Part shown: piece after piece, positions 10,250 through 20,324 of the stretch
Numbering within the stretch: position 1 is the first letter of the stretch
Layout: every line of letters begins with the position of its first letter
From: Hexactinellida sp. DTS-2022
Taxonomy: Eukaryota; Porifera; Hexactinellida
Assembly (NCBI GenBank): GCA_028753945.1
Contig: JAPNXP010000003.1
Span: 4,960,001 to 5,024,000, forward strand
DNA: 64,000 bases
Direction: 5' to 3'
Notes under the pieces: model-generated
What the model was told of the DNA's origin: nothing
The model's input: the letters and a program-made list of their open reading frames with translations, nothing else
The model's database searches: none
Made by a program: the position numbers and the translations under genes

Positions 10250-11560
10250 ATATCTGTATATTAAAAGCGGAATTGTTGTGTGTGTGTGTGTGGGGATGTT
10301 TGTCCAGAATTAATTGGAAAGACTACAAGTCCCAGAAAGCTGAAAATTTGTATACAGGGGTAATTTTGTACTGCGACAACGATCTATTGGTTTTTGAAAC
10401 AAATAACGGGATTATGACGTCACAGTTGCGAAAAACAGATATTTTGTACTAGCTTCCCAATTTTGCTCCGATCTGTAGAAAATTCAAATCATTAGATGTA
10501 CACTAAATTTCTACACCTGATAGCAGTTCACGAATTCCCATTTTACTTCTGATTGTGACACAATTAATTAATTAGTCCCTGCACTAATCAACCATAAATA
10601 GTGTATCGTACCAACACAGGTATAGCAAAGTGCAAAATCGATTTTCGATTGTGTTCTATTGCAAACAATTCAAGTAAGAGTGATTAACGAAAGTTATTAG
10701 TTCCCAAATGTAGCATATTATTCTTAGCACTATGTGGGTGATCTGATTTGTTTGGTTAGCAAGAATGCACTCGAGTAGTTAACTTCTCTGATGCATTGTT
10801 TATTTATTACACCTATATTGGCTTCCTATTAATAAGACAATTAATGGAATTACGTAATTTCCAACCTATACTGAAATTATGAAATTAATTAAGTAGTTGA
10901 TTCATCAAGGATTTAGGATCTGTCTAATTATGAGATTGATATGTTTATTATTACTATCAATTAAATCAAATATTTTACAACCCTGGATTTAACCTCTGCA
11001 TAATAATGGTTTAATGGTGAGAATAAGACCGCGAAGCGGTCTTATTCTCATCTTTAAACCATTATTATGCAGAGATTAAATCCAGGCTAAGTAAATTACT
11101 TTGCAATATAATATACTGAAATAAATAATTGCTTATAATTTATCAGCTACGGGTTTCAATTTATTTGAGCTAACAAGCTAACCTTTTAATGGAGCTGAAA
11201 TGAGCTACCTTAATTAAGAATTATTGAGCCAATATCATATATTATTAACTAATAATTAATAACTAATAAGTAATGAGAATAACATACATAACACATCATT
11301 TCCCAAACAGATTACATTAACGAATCACAACCCAGAATGAATTTAAGCGCGCGTTAAGTAGTGTGTGTAATATACTGGTCACAGGTTAATTTATTTATTA
11401 TCAATATTACTGTCTTTTAGAGGAGGGAAAGGCCGCGAAGCGGCCGTTAATTGCATCACGTAGTGCCTAACACGAACGAACAAAGGTCGCGAAGCGACCT
11501 TTGTGAGAGAGTGATCCGTCGCGAAGCGACCGAGACCGAAGGGCTCGTATATATAAACCA
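10250..11560 (+). mobile_element. HINE-like (Helitron-derived) element
   Basis: The 5-prime part reads TTGTTGTGTGTGTGTGTG then GTCCAGAATTAATTGGAAAG. The 3-prime end carries the hairpin GTCGCGAAGCGAC followed by GAGACCGAAGGGCTCG. These are dispersed end sequences seen many times in this window. No coding region was found. The assignment to Helitron-derived non-autonomous elements is inferred from the end hairpin and from helicase remnants nearby. Confidence 0.55.
10983..11086. repeat. About 50-bp-arm palindrome
   Basis: TGGATTTAACCTCTGCATAA pairs with its complement across a centre GACCGCGAAGCGGTC, giving a near-perfect cruciform-capable palindrome. Related copies lie at 44583-44695 (complete) and 13478-13535 (truncated). 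It appears to be an internal module of the HINE-like element. Confidence 0.75.
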
Positions 11561-12098
11561 GCAATTATATACGTTTTAATATTGTCGAAATTGTAAGTTG
11601 TAATTCGGATACTACTTGTATTTTTAGCATGTGGTTGACATTCTAATTTATAAAAAAAATTAGAATGTCAACATTTTGTGATTTAGTAGCCTTTGGGGTT
11701 TAAAATATATCCCTATTTAGTATTCCTATTATAAAATTATTAGAAAGTAGGAAGTAACCGAAATTTATGATATTTGACATTTTTTCATTTTACCAAAAAT
11801 TCTTACCGTCATCATTAAATGGCGACTAAACAGCTTAACTATAAATCTGAGATTCTCAAAAGTGGTTCCATTGGACTCGTAATGGTTGATTATTCACATA
11901 CAACCCAAATAACCACAATAGGAGGCATAGTTTATCCTAGAATGAAAATTAGAAACTGGCCTCTTTGTTTTTGGCCTTTCGGCGACATATATAGCCGTAT
12001 ATTAAGTAGGCCATGATTACACCTACCCAATCTATGTATTATGTTTGTCAACATATACATGCGATCATGTTATTTAGTCTTATTCAGTTTGACATAAA

Positions 12099-12610
12099 CA
12101 GAGCATTAAGCGCTCCTAGTTTTTTGGAGCGCGCTCCCGCTCCGCGCTCCTAATCATAAAAAGGAGCGGCGCTCCTGTTTTCGCTCCTCCGAAAAAAAAG
12201 GAGCGTACACCCGCTCCCGCTCCTGAAAAATTGGAGCGCGCTCATTTTGCGCTCCTTTTTCACACCTTTCAAAATGAAAAAAAAAATGTAAATCGTCAGA
12301 ATTACGTAGTTTTTAGGGAAAAAATATAAAATTTGGTGATTTTCAGAAATTTTTTATCTCGTAACTCTCCAATTCACATTTTGCTTCAATCTTGATGAAT
12401 TATGGACATAATTAGGAAATTATCTGTGAATAAATGTACTAGATGTTTTGCAACAATCTAAGAAAAAAGGAGCGCGCTCCTCAATAATTGGAGCGGCGCT
12501 CCACCTCCCGCTCCACAATTTTACAAAGAGCGCGCTCCAGGCTGCGCTCCTGAAAAATGGAGCGCGCACCAGGAGCGGCGCTCTTTGGAGCGCGCTCCTT
12601 TAATGCTCTG
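12099..12610. mobile_element. hAT MITE with a GGAGCGCGCTCC interior
   Basis: The ends are CAGAGCATTAAGCGCTCC and the complement of CAGAGCATTAAAGGAGCGC. They are flanked by exact GACATAAA (12091-12098, 12611-12618). Clusters of the self-complementary motif GGAGCGCGCTCC occupy both ends, and an AT-rich centre separates them. Confidence 0.88.
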
Positions 12611-13689
12611 GACATAAATCAAAATTATCACTTAGGAACGGAGAAAATTTGGAAATATTCACAGAGAATCCCTGTACACTTGAATAGGGTGTTAATTTAC
12701 CAAAAACAAACTTCTACAGTTTAGGATTTAGGCATTTTTAGGTATTATTCGACAGACAGACAATAATTTTCCAAACTAGAAATTCATATACAAATTTATT
12801 ACATCCCTGTACGTCTGGACAGAAAAACCAAAATACGTGTAGTTGAAATCCCTGTACGGTTGACAGGAATGGTCTGTTAGTAATCAGTTGCGTATTATAG
12901 GATATTCCCAGTTATTTTGGCAATTTTGCTACTAACATCTAATCAACTGTTTTACAAACCAAATACATCTAGATTCTTTTACTTTAGACATGTTACCTGT
13001 CAAAATTGACTTTGAACTGTCATTATAGTTAGTAGTTTTTAAGCTGTAATATTACCGAGGGTTGCAAAATTATTGTTGGTGTTTTAATTTTTCAAGGCTA
13101 CATTCATACTTTGCAGAACAATAAATTAAAAAGGTTCAACCTCATCGCCTAGTTTTTGGTAACGTCAACTACTAGATCTAACACCAATAGAATGTTTGCC
13201 CCCCCCCCCTGGCAATTTCTATGCCCCCATAGGTGAAAAATCCTGGCAACGTCCCTGAGCCTATGGTCTCAATTTAAAACTTCCAGGTGATTGAGTTGAG
13301 TTCGCTTATTAGGAAGTTTCTCTATATGAACACAATTTTTGACTATTAATGTTCATAATAAAAGAACCTGACTGAAATAGAAATCAATTCATATTTGTAT
13401 AACAATAAATGAAGTTAAATGGATTCCACTAGATTCCACCATTCAGTCAACCCTTGATTATCTATATTCTGCTGCTGTTTAACCTCTGCATAATAATGGT
13501 TTAAAGGTGAGAATAATACCGCGAATAATTAATTCGATAATATACCAATAGTCAAAAGTTAAAAAATTTAAACCACTGGACTATTAAAATAGTATTACGA
13601 ATGCTAAACCTTGTTAAAATACAATTTTACCGTTTGACTATTAACATAGAGAGACTTACTGAGTTTGTGAGCTAATATCACCTCAAAGT

Positions 13690-13815
13690 AATGTGATTTT
13701 TACAACTCAGCTGTTGGGAAATATTCCCCTATACATCACATACATTCATATTTCATACTTAGCATGCTGCATTTATAAACGTGCAGTCAACAAACTACGG
13801 CGGCTTAATTAACAA
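13690..13815 (-). promoter_or_regulatory. Relic Cprime first exon and TATA-like block, spacer VI-VII
   Basis: The block contains the complement of CAGCTGTTGGGAAATATTCC and a TTTATAAA box beside GCAGCATGC, as in the other spacers. Only degenerate reading frame remains. A GTAAGT-type donor match lies near 13669 on the minus strand. Confidence 0.4.
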
Positions 13816-13934
13816 TATTAATTTGATAAAATAAAAGTGATTTCAGAGAAAACAAAGTGAAGTTCAAATAAGCAACAAATTTTAAATTGCCAAATAGATT
13901 GTACATTATTTAGATAGCTAATAGCACTAGAGCA

Positions 13935-14250
13935 AAAACGTGCCGTTCTTCTCATTAAAAGAAATCTGTCTGGCTCTACAAGTGTGTCCGAAAGTTTGTT
14001 GTGGCTTTTGAGATGGGAAAGTTGAATAAATTATTTGGTACAATACTTACGAGTACAGTATAGAATCTTTTTCCAGTAAGCATCTCCTACAACGCCCTTT
14101 ATACTTCTCTTTATGATACGGGAAAGAGTAAAGGGAATACCCTAATCCTCTCTTGCAACAAGGACAATAGTAAGGAGTACTGTCCTGTTCAGTATTTCTC
14201 GTAGACACAGGAATTGTATCATTAAAGCTTTCGCTGTGGTATGTGTTCAC
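13935..14250 (-). pseudogene. Exon A6: frameshifted terminal exon of unit VI
   Basis: The acceptor and linker (IPVSTRNTEQDSTP) match the other A exons and the first finger is complete. The frame is then lost near 14050-14090, so the second finger's CxxC region is scrambled. Downstream bases again match other A exons (CARQISF-like). Unit VI also lacks exon B; its initial exon C4 lies more than 10 kb upstream. Confidence 0.65.
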
Positions 14251-14289
14251 CTGAAAATAGATTAGGTTATTTCTGAAATTATAATCCAT

Positions 14290-15068
14290 TTGATTGATGT
14301 CAGTGTATATTTACAGTGTTTTGTCATTATACAAGGCTTATTAACTGTATTCATTATCGAATGTATGATTAAAATTTCTACTCTTGTTGAGTACATTTCA
14401 GATATGTACATAACATTATGCCACCCTGAAAATTTAACTTGTCTAAGGAGTTTCCTCTCAAATAAATGACAAAAATTAAGAAAATAAAATGCAATTGCAA
14501 ACAGAATGTCCTTAGATTACTAAATTAATGAAGGGCTATTCTTATATGAGCCCTTCTTTAATACTATTCGGACAAACAAACACACAAATAAACAAACAAC
14601 AATAGAGTTTTAATAATATAGATATATGCCTGCAACATTCAGGATCATTTCACAATATGGTGAATAATTATTGTGCATTCATTGAATATTCGTTACCCAG
14701 TTTACTTAATAGAATAAGATGTACAAAGGTAAATACTAAGCAATAATCAATCTGTCCCAATAACTACTATCTACTGGGTAACGAGTAAAAAAAGGACAAG
14801 CAGAAACATTCTCTAGCTACATTCAGATTTTATTAAATCCGATTTTATTAAAATTTCTATCCTTTCAATATTTCAACAACTTTTCAATCCGAAGACTGTA
14901 TTTGAAATCAACAAGTTACTTTTAATCTTATTAACCTGAAGACCATTTCGCAATAAGGTGAGTAATTTACTTAAAATTTATTGTGCAATTCCTAGATATA
15001 AGATATACGTAGCCGGATAGCCCGCAAATTAATTTAACGTTGTTGCTAATTTTCATTCAAATTAATCT
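14290..15068. other. Unit VI intron remnant and unclassified sequence
   Basis: 14290-14635 matches the conserved intron 5-prime to other A exons, ending in a HINE-like terminus (GGACAAACAAACACACAAAT). 14640-15060 is AT-rich with a short inverted GTTACCCAG/CTGGGTAAC pair. No gene is recognised. Confidence 0.4.
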
Positions 15069-15683
15069 ATGTGTAAGGATCTAAAACATATAAATACAAT
15101 TCATCTGAAACAATGTAATATAATACGAAAAATACTAATGATGTCCATAAAAATGGAAACAACAAATTCAACAAGAAAAGGCCCTATCCTTACCAACAGC
15201 AAAGACCCTAGCCCTGCCAACACAGGCCCTATCCTTACCACCAGCAAAGGCCCTAATCCTGCCAACACAAGCCCTATCCTTACCACCAGCAAAGGCCCTA
15301 ATCCTGCCAACACAGGCCCTAACATTACCACCAGCAAAGGCCCTAGCCCTGCCAACACAAGTCCTATCCTTACCACCAGCAAAGGCCCTAACCCTACCAA
15401 CACAGGCCCTATCCTTATCACCAGCAAAGGCCCTAACCCTGTCATCAACTCAAGTCCTAACCCTGCCATCAACTCAAATCCTAAAAAATGGAAAAACAGG
15501 AATAGAGGCAGGAGAGGGGGGCCCACAGTCAACCAGCAGCTGGCATTTAGAATGCTGGATGTTTTGGACAAGGTGCTCAAGGTAATTTACAATATGTCAT
15601 TGTAACTATTATGGTAATTAATATTTATTTCCCCCTATTTTTAGCCAAAACAGTTTAAGAAGAAGAAGAAGAGAATAGTGTAA
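15069..15683 (+). CDS. Hypothetical two-exon Gly/Pro/Ser/Thr repeat protein
   Basis: Exon 1 (15069-15581) encodes a basic start, then about five to six imperfect 15-residue repeats (GPILTTSKGPNPANT type), then a basic Lys/Arg/Gly stretch (NRNRGRRGG) and LAFRMLDVLDKVLK. A GTAATT donor at 15582 and a TATTTTTAG acceptor ending at 15644 mark a 63-bp intron. Exon 2 (15645-15683) adds PKQFKKKKKRIV and a stop, in frame (phase 0). The Lys-rich tail could be a nuclear signal. There is no signal peptide and I recognise no family. The repeat region is a 45-bp minisatellite, so low-complexity non-coding sequence is an alternative. The neat intron and stop argue for a gene. The first Met is not certain. 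Confidence 0.45.
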
Positions 15684-17040
15684 ATAGTGTAAATAGTAAT
15701 AAATAACACTTTGATAATTATAAGATTAATATATTACTAATGAAATCAGTATAATGAAATTTGCATAATAATAAGTTTTAAATTAGAGGGAATAGTAATA
15801 GAGCATAATAAGGCTTCAACAGGTACATAATTTGTTCGCATATATTACTAACCAACTTTATATCATTATTAAAGCCAAAATCTCCTAAAGAACTAACCTA
15901 CTGCGTATCAAATAAACGAATAACACAATCAGCAGCACTCTTAAGTTCCTATCTACGGGGTACCGAGTCAACAGAAGCACAATCAGCAACAACTTCCATA
16001 TCCATAGGTGCCACTCTAAGGGGGAGGGGCTGGTAACACGAGTGGCTCGCAGTAGACTCTTAGTAGTTTTGCTGTGTAAACCCTCCAGGGGATTGGAAGT
16101 ACAATTGTGTAAACAATTATAGTTTTGATTCAAGTGGTATTCATGTTCTATTATATAATGTTTCAATCATGTACCATCTATTCAATTAATACTCTGATTA
16201 ATTTACTTTCAGTGGTTATACTGGGATAGGCAAATATGCTAATTGCAAATTTGGAATCTCGAGTGCAATACAATCATGTAACCAATATTATACATTATAT
16301 GTTGTAACATAAGTATCTTGCGATAGTAATAAAGTAAAAATCTTTTGAATTCACGTCATTTTAGTTAATATCCATGAAGTGACATAAGTGTATCTTCCAC
16401 GTGCCACGTGTGGCACAAGTGGCACAAATGGGAATGTGGCTGTAATTCATTTGAAAATAAACTTAATGATTCGAAATTATGCACAGTCTGGGGTAAATAT
16501 CCAGTGTCCTGGAAATTTTTGAAGTAAGTAGTGGGAATTTAATTGCATAGGTTGGCAGTTATAATATGATTATTCATTATCTCAGAAAAATACATATTTC
16601 TGATAAGTCAGTCATTTTAAATTATATCGAAAATTTGTATTCTTTTATTGCTCGAGTTTACATTATATTAACCATATAAATCGGGTCGATATTCTGTCAA
16701 TTGTGTCAAAATAAGTGTGCTTTTAGTATAGTACAGTGGTTCTCTACCTCTTCAATAATCCGGACCCCTTGTAGTAGTAAAAAGTCTGTTACGACGGAAA
16801 CATGACTAATTCATATAATAATATTGTCGTGATAGGTTACAAAATGCTAAGATAAATGATTTCATTTTTAAAGCCATTGAAATATATTTGGCAAATTATT
16901 ATGCTAAGTTTCTGGTTAAACCTTGTGGGGCTTTACTTGATTTTGTGTTTAATTTATAGTTTGGTATAATAACGATATTATTTTGTAATATACACGTATA
17001 CGTAAACCAAATGATATCATCAATCCAGTAATTCATTTAC
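15684..17040. other. Non-coding AT-rich stretch
   Basis: No gene is seen. A CACGTG-rich inverted stretch lies at 16395-16430. A hAT-like left terminus CAGTGGTTCTCTACC lies near 16735, similar to the end of the hAT element at 44935, but no partner end was found. Confidence 0.35.
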
Positions 17041-17384
17041 CAAATATTTTTCTCGCGAGCTACGCTCACTCATAATATACAAAGGAATTAATAGCAATTG
17101 AATCTCCAGTGCCTTACAAACTATAAATCCCGGGATAAATATTGTCGTAAGCTAAGCACCATTTTTGTTGAGCAAACTCAATCATTTTCGAAGGTCATAC
17201 AGGTAGAATTCAACCCATATATATTTACTAACTAATTAGCGTTCAGTTAGAATTCTCATTTTGTTTTGTAAATTATTAATAAGGTATCAATGGATCCTTG
17301 AGTCAATGGATATTATAGTTACTATTTGAGAAAAGGAGCTACCATGACAGTCTCGATTCTAAAATTCCAAAGCTAACAGATCAA

Positions 17385-17830
17385 ATATATCTTTAGAAAT
17401 AATATTTTAAATAATCAATTATTAGTTCCAGAATTTACTATTCTAAAATAGCAAAAATACCAAAGGTACCCGAACTAAGTCTTAAGAAATAGTCTTATTT
17501 ATAAAAATGAACTAACTGATTATTAATTCCAGAAAATCTTCAATCTAAAATGGTTACATACCAAAGCTAACAGATCAAATCTATCTCTAGAATAAATAAT
17601 TTAAAACTGATTATTAATTCCAGAAATTCTTCATTCTAAAATGCTAACAGTTAACAGAACTAATTAATCTTAAGAAATAATGTCTGATTTATACTGTATA
17701 AATTAATTAACTGATTATTAATTTCAGAAATTCTTCATTCTAAAATGCTAACATACCTAAGTTAACAGAACTAATTAATCTTAAGAAATAATGTTTAAAG
17801 TATTAATGAATTAAAAGTTCTAGAACATTC
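17385..17830 (+). repeat. Degenerate tandem repeat, about 115-bp unit
   Basis: About four diverged units share AAATGCTAACA, CAGAACTAATTAATCTTAAG and GATTATTAATTCCAGAAA motifs. There is no coding potential. Confidence 0.6.
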
Positions 17831-18094
17831 TCTATTTACTAAAGTTACAGTACTACAAATTAATCTTACAAAATTTTATTGCGAAAAACTCCCACGTGAC
17901 TGGAGGTTAAAGGTCTAAATAAATTTGACCCAACTTTCACTTTCAATAGAAACTGAATTAAGTTTCAGTTTCACTGAAATATTCCTAGACTTTAGAGTGT
18001 TTAACAAAGTTAAGTACTTGAAGTAACTAATAAATGGTGCCAGAACAGTCTCAATTCCAAAATACCAAACCAATAGAACAAAATTATTACTTAT

Positions 18095-18190
18095 TAGGTT
18101 TAGTGAGTAGTAAGGGCGCATAGCGGGCGGCAACTTGAGGTGTGTAGCAGCAATACGTCGCAAAGCGACAGAGAACTGAAGGGCTCGTAA
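18095..18190 (+). mobile_element. HINE-like 3-prime end
   Basis: A GTCGCAAAGCGAC hairpin is followed by AGAGAACTGAAGGGCTCG, a variant of the dispersed 3-prime terminus. A second terminus (TCGCGAAGCGAACGAGACCG) lies at 18745-18780. Confidence 0.5.
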
Positions 18191-18244
18191 TTATTGCTTG
18201 CAACGGTGAAGTTAAAAAACAAATAATAATACAGATATTTAAAC

Positions 18245-18704
18245 CAGGGAATGAAAGGTTCATGAACGAACTTATTGAACTTGAAATGAACGCAGGACTT
18301 TTAAGGGGTTCACGCTGAACGAACTGAACGAAGGAACTGAACGAACTAAACTGAATATTGATAAATTATAAATACTGAATCATTAATCAATACGTAAATA
18401 TAAATAGATCACTACAAAAATAAAAATATAAATAGATCACTAATCATATCTGCTTGCAATACCTAATAACCACCCAACTCATCTGAACTGAATGAATTGA
18501 ACGAACAGAAAGAATTAATTGAACGAACAGAACGAACGAACTGAACGAATTAATTGAACGAACAGAACGAATTAATTGAACGAACAGAACGAACGAACTG
18601 AACGAATTAATTGAACGACTGAACGAACGCGGGTCAGCCCGTTGAACGAACTGTGTATCAATTTGAGATGAACTGAATTGCGTTCGTCAACCTTTAATGC
18701 CCTA
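18245..18704. mobile_element. hAT MITE with a GAACGAACTGAACGAA interior
   Basis: The ends are CAGGGAATGAAAGGTT and the complement of TAGGGCATTAAAGGTT. The flanks are ATTTAAAC and ATTTTAAC (one mismatch). Most of the interior is a GAACGAA/CTGAACGAA tandem array. Confidence 0.75.
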
Positions 18705-18789
18705 ATTTTAACGAATGTATCTAGACCGCGTAACAGCTAAGTGATCCATCGCGAAGCGAACGAGACCGAAGGGCTCGGTACATTTATAT

Positions 18790-18952
18790 TACATTCCAAT
18801 CTAGGGGATTAAAAAATCTAAAATTTCAGCTGTGCAGACAGCATTTTCTTGTGGAGGCACTATCAGTCATTGAACCACCAAATATAGAACCTCCAATGAA
18901 AATGCAGTTGACACATCTGTAATTTTAGATTTTTTAATCACTTAGAGCTATA
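18790..18952. mobile_element. Small inverted-repeat MITE with TGGAGGCACTAT core
   Basis: The arms GATTAAAAAATCTAAAATT pair with each other around a TGTGGAGGCACTAT core. Related copies occur at 28135-28262, 36980-37065 and 49925-50020, each close to the same longer dispersed repeat (TGTGCAATTAAGTGAATTTT). Confidence 0.55.
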
Positions 18953-19429
18953 GAGGGTGTAAATTATGTGCGATCAAGTGACTTTTCATGCTTCTCAAAA
19001 TGTGACAAAGACGTCAAAACTTGGTGAGGAGTGATAAATTTTGCCTGGAAACCTAAATTCGTTGTCGGGTGCCAAAAGTTATTATATGCCAAAATAAGAT
19101 TTGGAAACCGTCCAGTTTCTTCAATCAACTCGGAACAAAGAAACAAAAATATACGCACACAATGTCACACACAAATATATATATATAACGGTTTGTGTTT
19201 TGATAGTATAGATATAAATCTTTGTGTTTTAATAGTATAAATATATCTAGAAAAAGAGCCTTTTCGGACACTATAAAGTGCATGGGTGCTGAAACTCTCC
19301 TACGCCAAGGCGGGTGTAACTTTTATATTCAAATGTGAATGGTCAAAAACAATGCGTAAAATTGAATGCTCAGGTCCCCAAAAGCATTTGAATGATTCAT
19401 GAAAATACCGTCATAACCTTTTACAGGTC

Positions 19430-19765
19430 CAGGGTTTCATCTATACCCCCTCAGGGGGGGTTAGCCCCCCTGAAATTCTTTTGAGAAAAAGGACCCCTGA
19501 GATATATTTCTGACCCCCCTCTCAGGGGGGGTTTAATTACCTCTCAAAATGTGTTATCAACCACTTCCTTAGGAACAAGCTTTTGTTTTACTGAATAGTT
19601 ATCATTTCCTGATTTAAATAATTATTTACTTAATTATATTTATGATAATATGGTTCAGTAAACATTTGTAGCGTTGGATAACTTTCACAATTAATGTATA
19701 TTAGTATATAGCGAAATGTAGATTACCCCCCCCCCCCATTGAGGTAAACCCTAGATCCATCACTG
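19430..19765. mobile_element. hAT MITE with CAGGGGGGGTT motifs
   Basis: The ends are CAGGGTTTCATCTATACC and the complement of CAGTGATGGATCTAGGG, flanked by exact TACAGGTC (19422-19429, 19766-19773). The interior has poly-C blocks repeating CCCCCTCAGGGGGGG. Confidence 0.75.
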
Positions 19766-20324
19766 TACAGGTCTTGAATTTTTTAGATCTGATAATTTTA
19801 TCTCAAGGTTCTCGACCATTTCGCGCGTCGTTTGGAACTGGTTTAAACTATTTACGACTACAGGTTCATATCGACGTGCTGTGCTACAGACATAGACTAC
19901 TTAATACTATGGACTGTCGACTCTCAATCTCGGGTCTTCAAACTCGGGTCCATTGTTATCTCTAGAACTATTAAGTGTATTGATATTAAATGTATTATTG
20001 TTGAATAGGAAGTCGTATATGGTGATGCCATTGGTCGTATTGGCATATCTCAAATATATCTGGTTTTTGAGTTTTGCGGTTTTCACACCTTTCCATATAT
20101 GGTAAAAATGTTGAAAACTCGGAATCAGTTAAAGTTAGACATGAAGAATGTATTATGGGCGAATGGGAAGTTGTATATAGGGAGTTTATTAACCCTATTG
20201 GATTATCTTAAATATTTCTAGTTTTTTAGTTTTGTCGTTTATGACTAATCTATATTTTATCCATATTTACTTAATATTTTTGAGTTTTTAGTTAGCTATT
20301 TACTAGCCACGTTTCAATCCAAAG

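Larger units (their letters stand above)
6260..12010 (+). repeat. Segmental duplication, copy 1
   Basis: This stretch is nearly identical, in the same orientation, to about 55965-61365. It holds B5, D2, the foldback, the left half of the 3.5-kb hAT element and the inverted-repeat element. Copy 1 alone has MITEs at 7603-8044 and 8294-8479. Copy 2 alone has one at 57577-57761. The boundaries are approximate. Confidence 0.8.
9931..12015. mobile_element. Inverted-repeat element with about 200-bp arms
   Basis: The left arm from CATGGCCTACTTAATACACG (9931) pairs with the right arm ending at 12015. The arms run to about 10140 and 11815. The flanks repeat ATTACAC (7-8 bp). CATG termini and an 8-bp-class duplication recall P elements, but no transposase is present. 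A HINE-like element lies between the arms. An arm copy occurs at about 25425-25835 and a full copy at 59211-61364. Confidence 0.6.
9720..13257. mobile_element. 3.5-kb hAT-type element without transposase
   Basis: The ends are CAGGGACGTCGCCACGGGGG and the complement of CAGGGACGTTGCCAGG. The flanks are exact 8-bp duplications AGCCTATG (9712-9719, 13258-13265). Poly-C/G tracts (TAGGGGGCAATGCCCCCC-like) lie inside both ends. There is no transposase frame; the interior is other elements (9931-12015, 12099-12610) and unclassified AT-rich DNA (12620-13190). The left part is repeated at 58997 onward. Confidence 0.8.
9646..13374. mobile_element. Pogo-like MITE split by a 3.5-kb hAT insertion
   Basis: The left end is CAGTCAAGTCTGCTTATTG after TA (9644-9645). 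The right end is the complement of CAGTCAGGTTCTTTTATTAT at 13374. Without the hAT element (9720-13257) and one AGCCTATG copy it would be a compact element of under 200 bp. Its left edge is the immediate upstream region of exon D2, and the same arrangement occurs at D1. Confidence 0.65.

Noticed and set aside
15101-15580. 159-codon minus-strand ORF rich in Leu/Gly/Val
   Set aside because: It is the antisense of the 45-bp repeats of the plus-strand gene; only the plus frame leads into a good intron and tail.
15885-16166. 93-codon minus-strand ORF with a hydrophobic C-terminal half
   Set aside because: No family resemblance, splice support or start context; not distinguishable from chance.
16395-16430. 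CACGTG-containing inverted stretch as a regulatory palindrome
   Set aside because: Short and isolated, with no adjacent gene start to support it.
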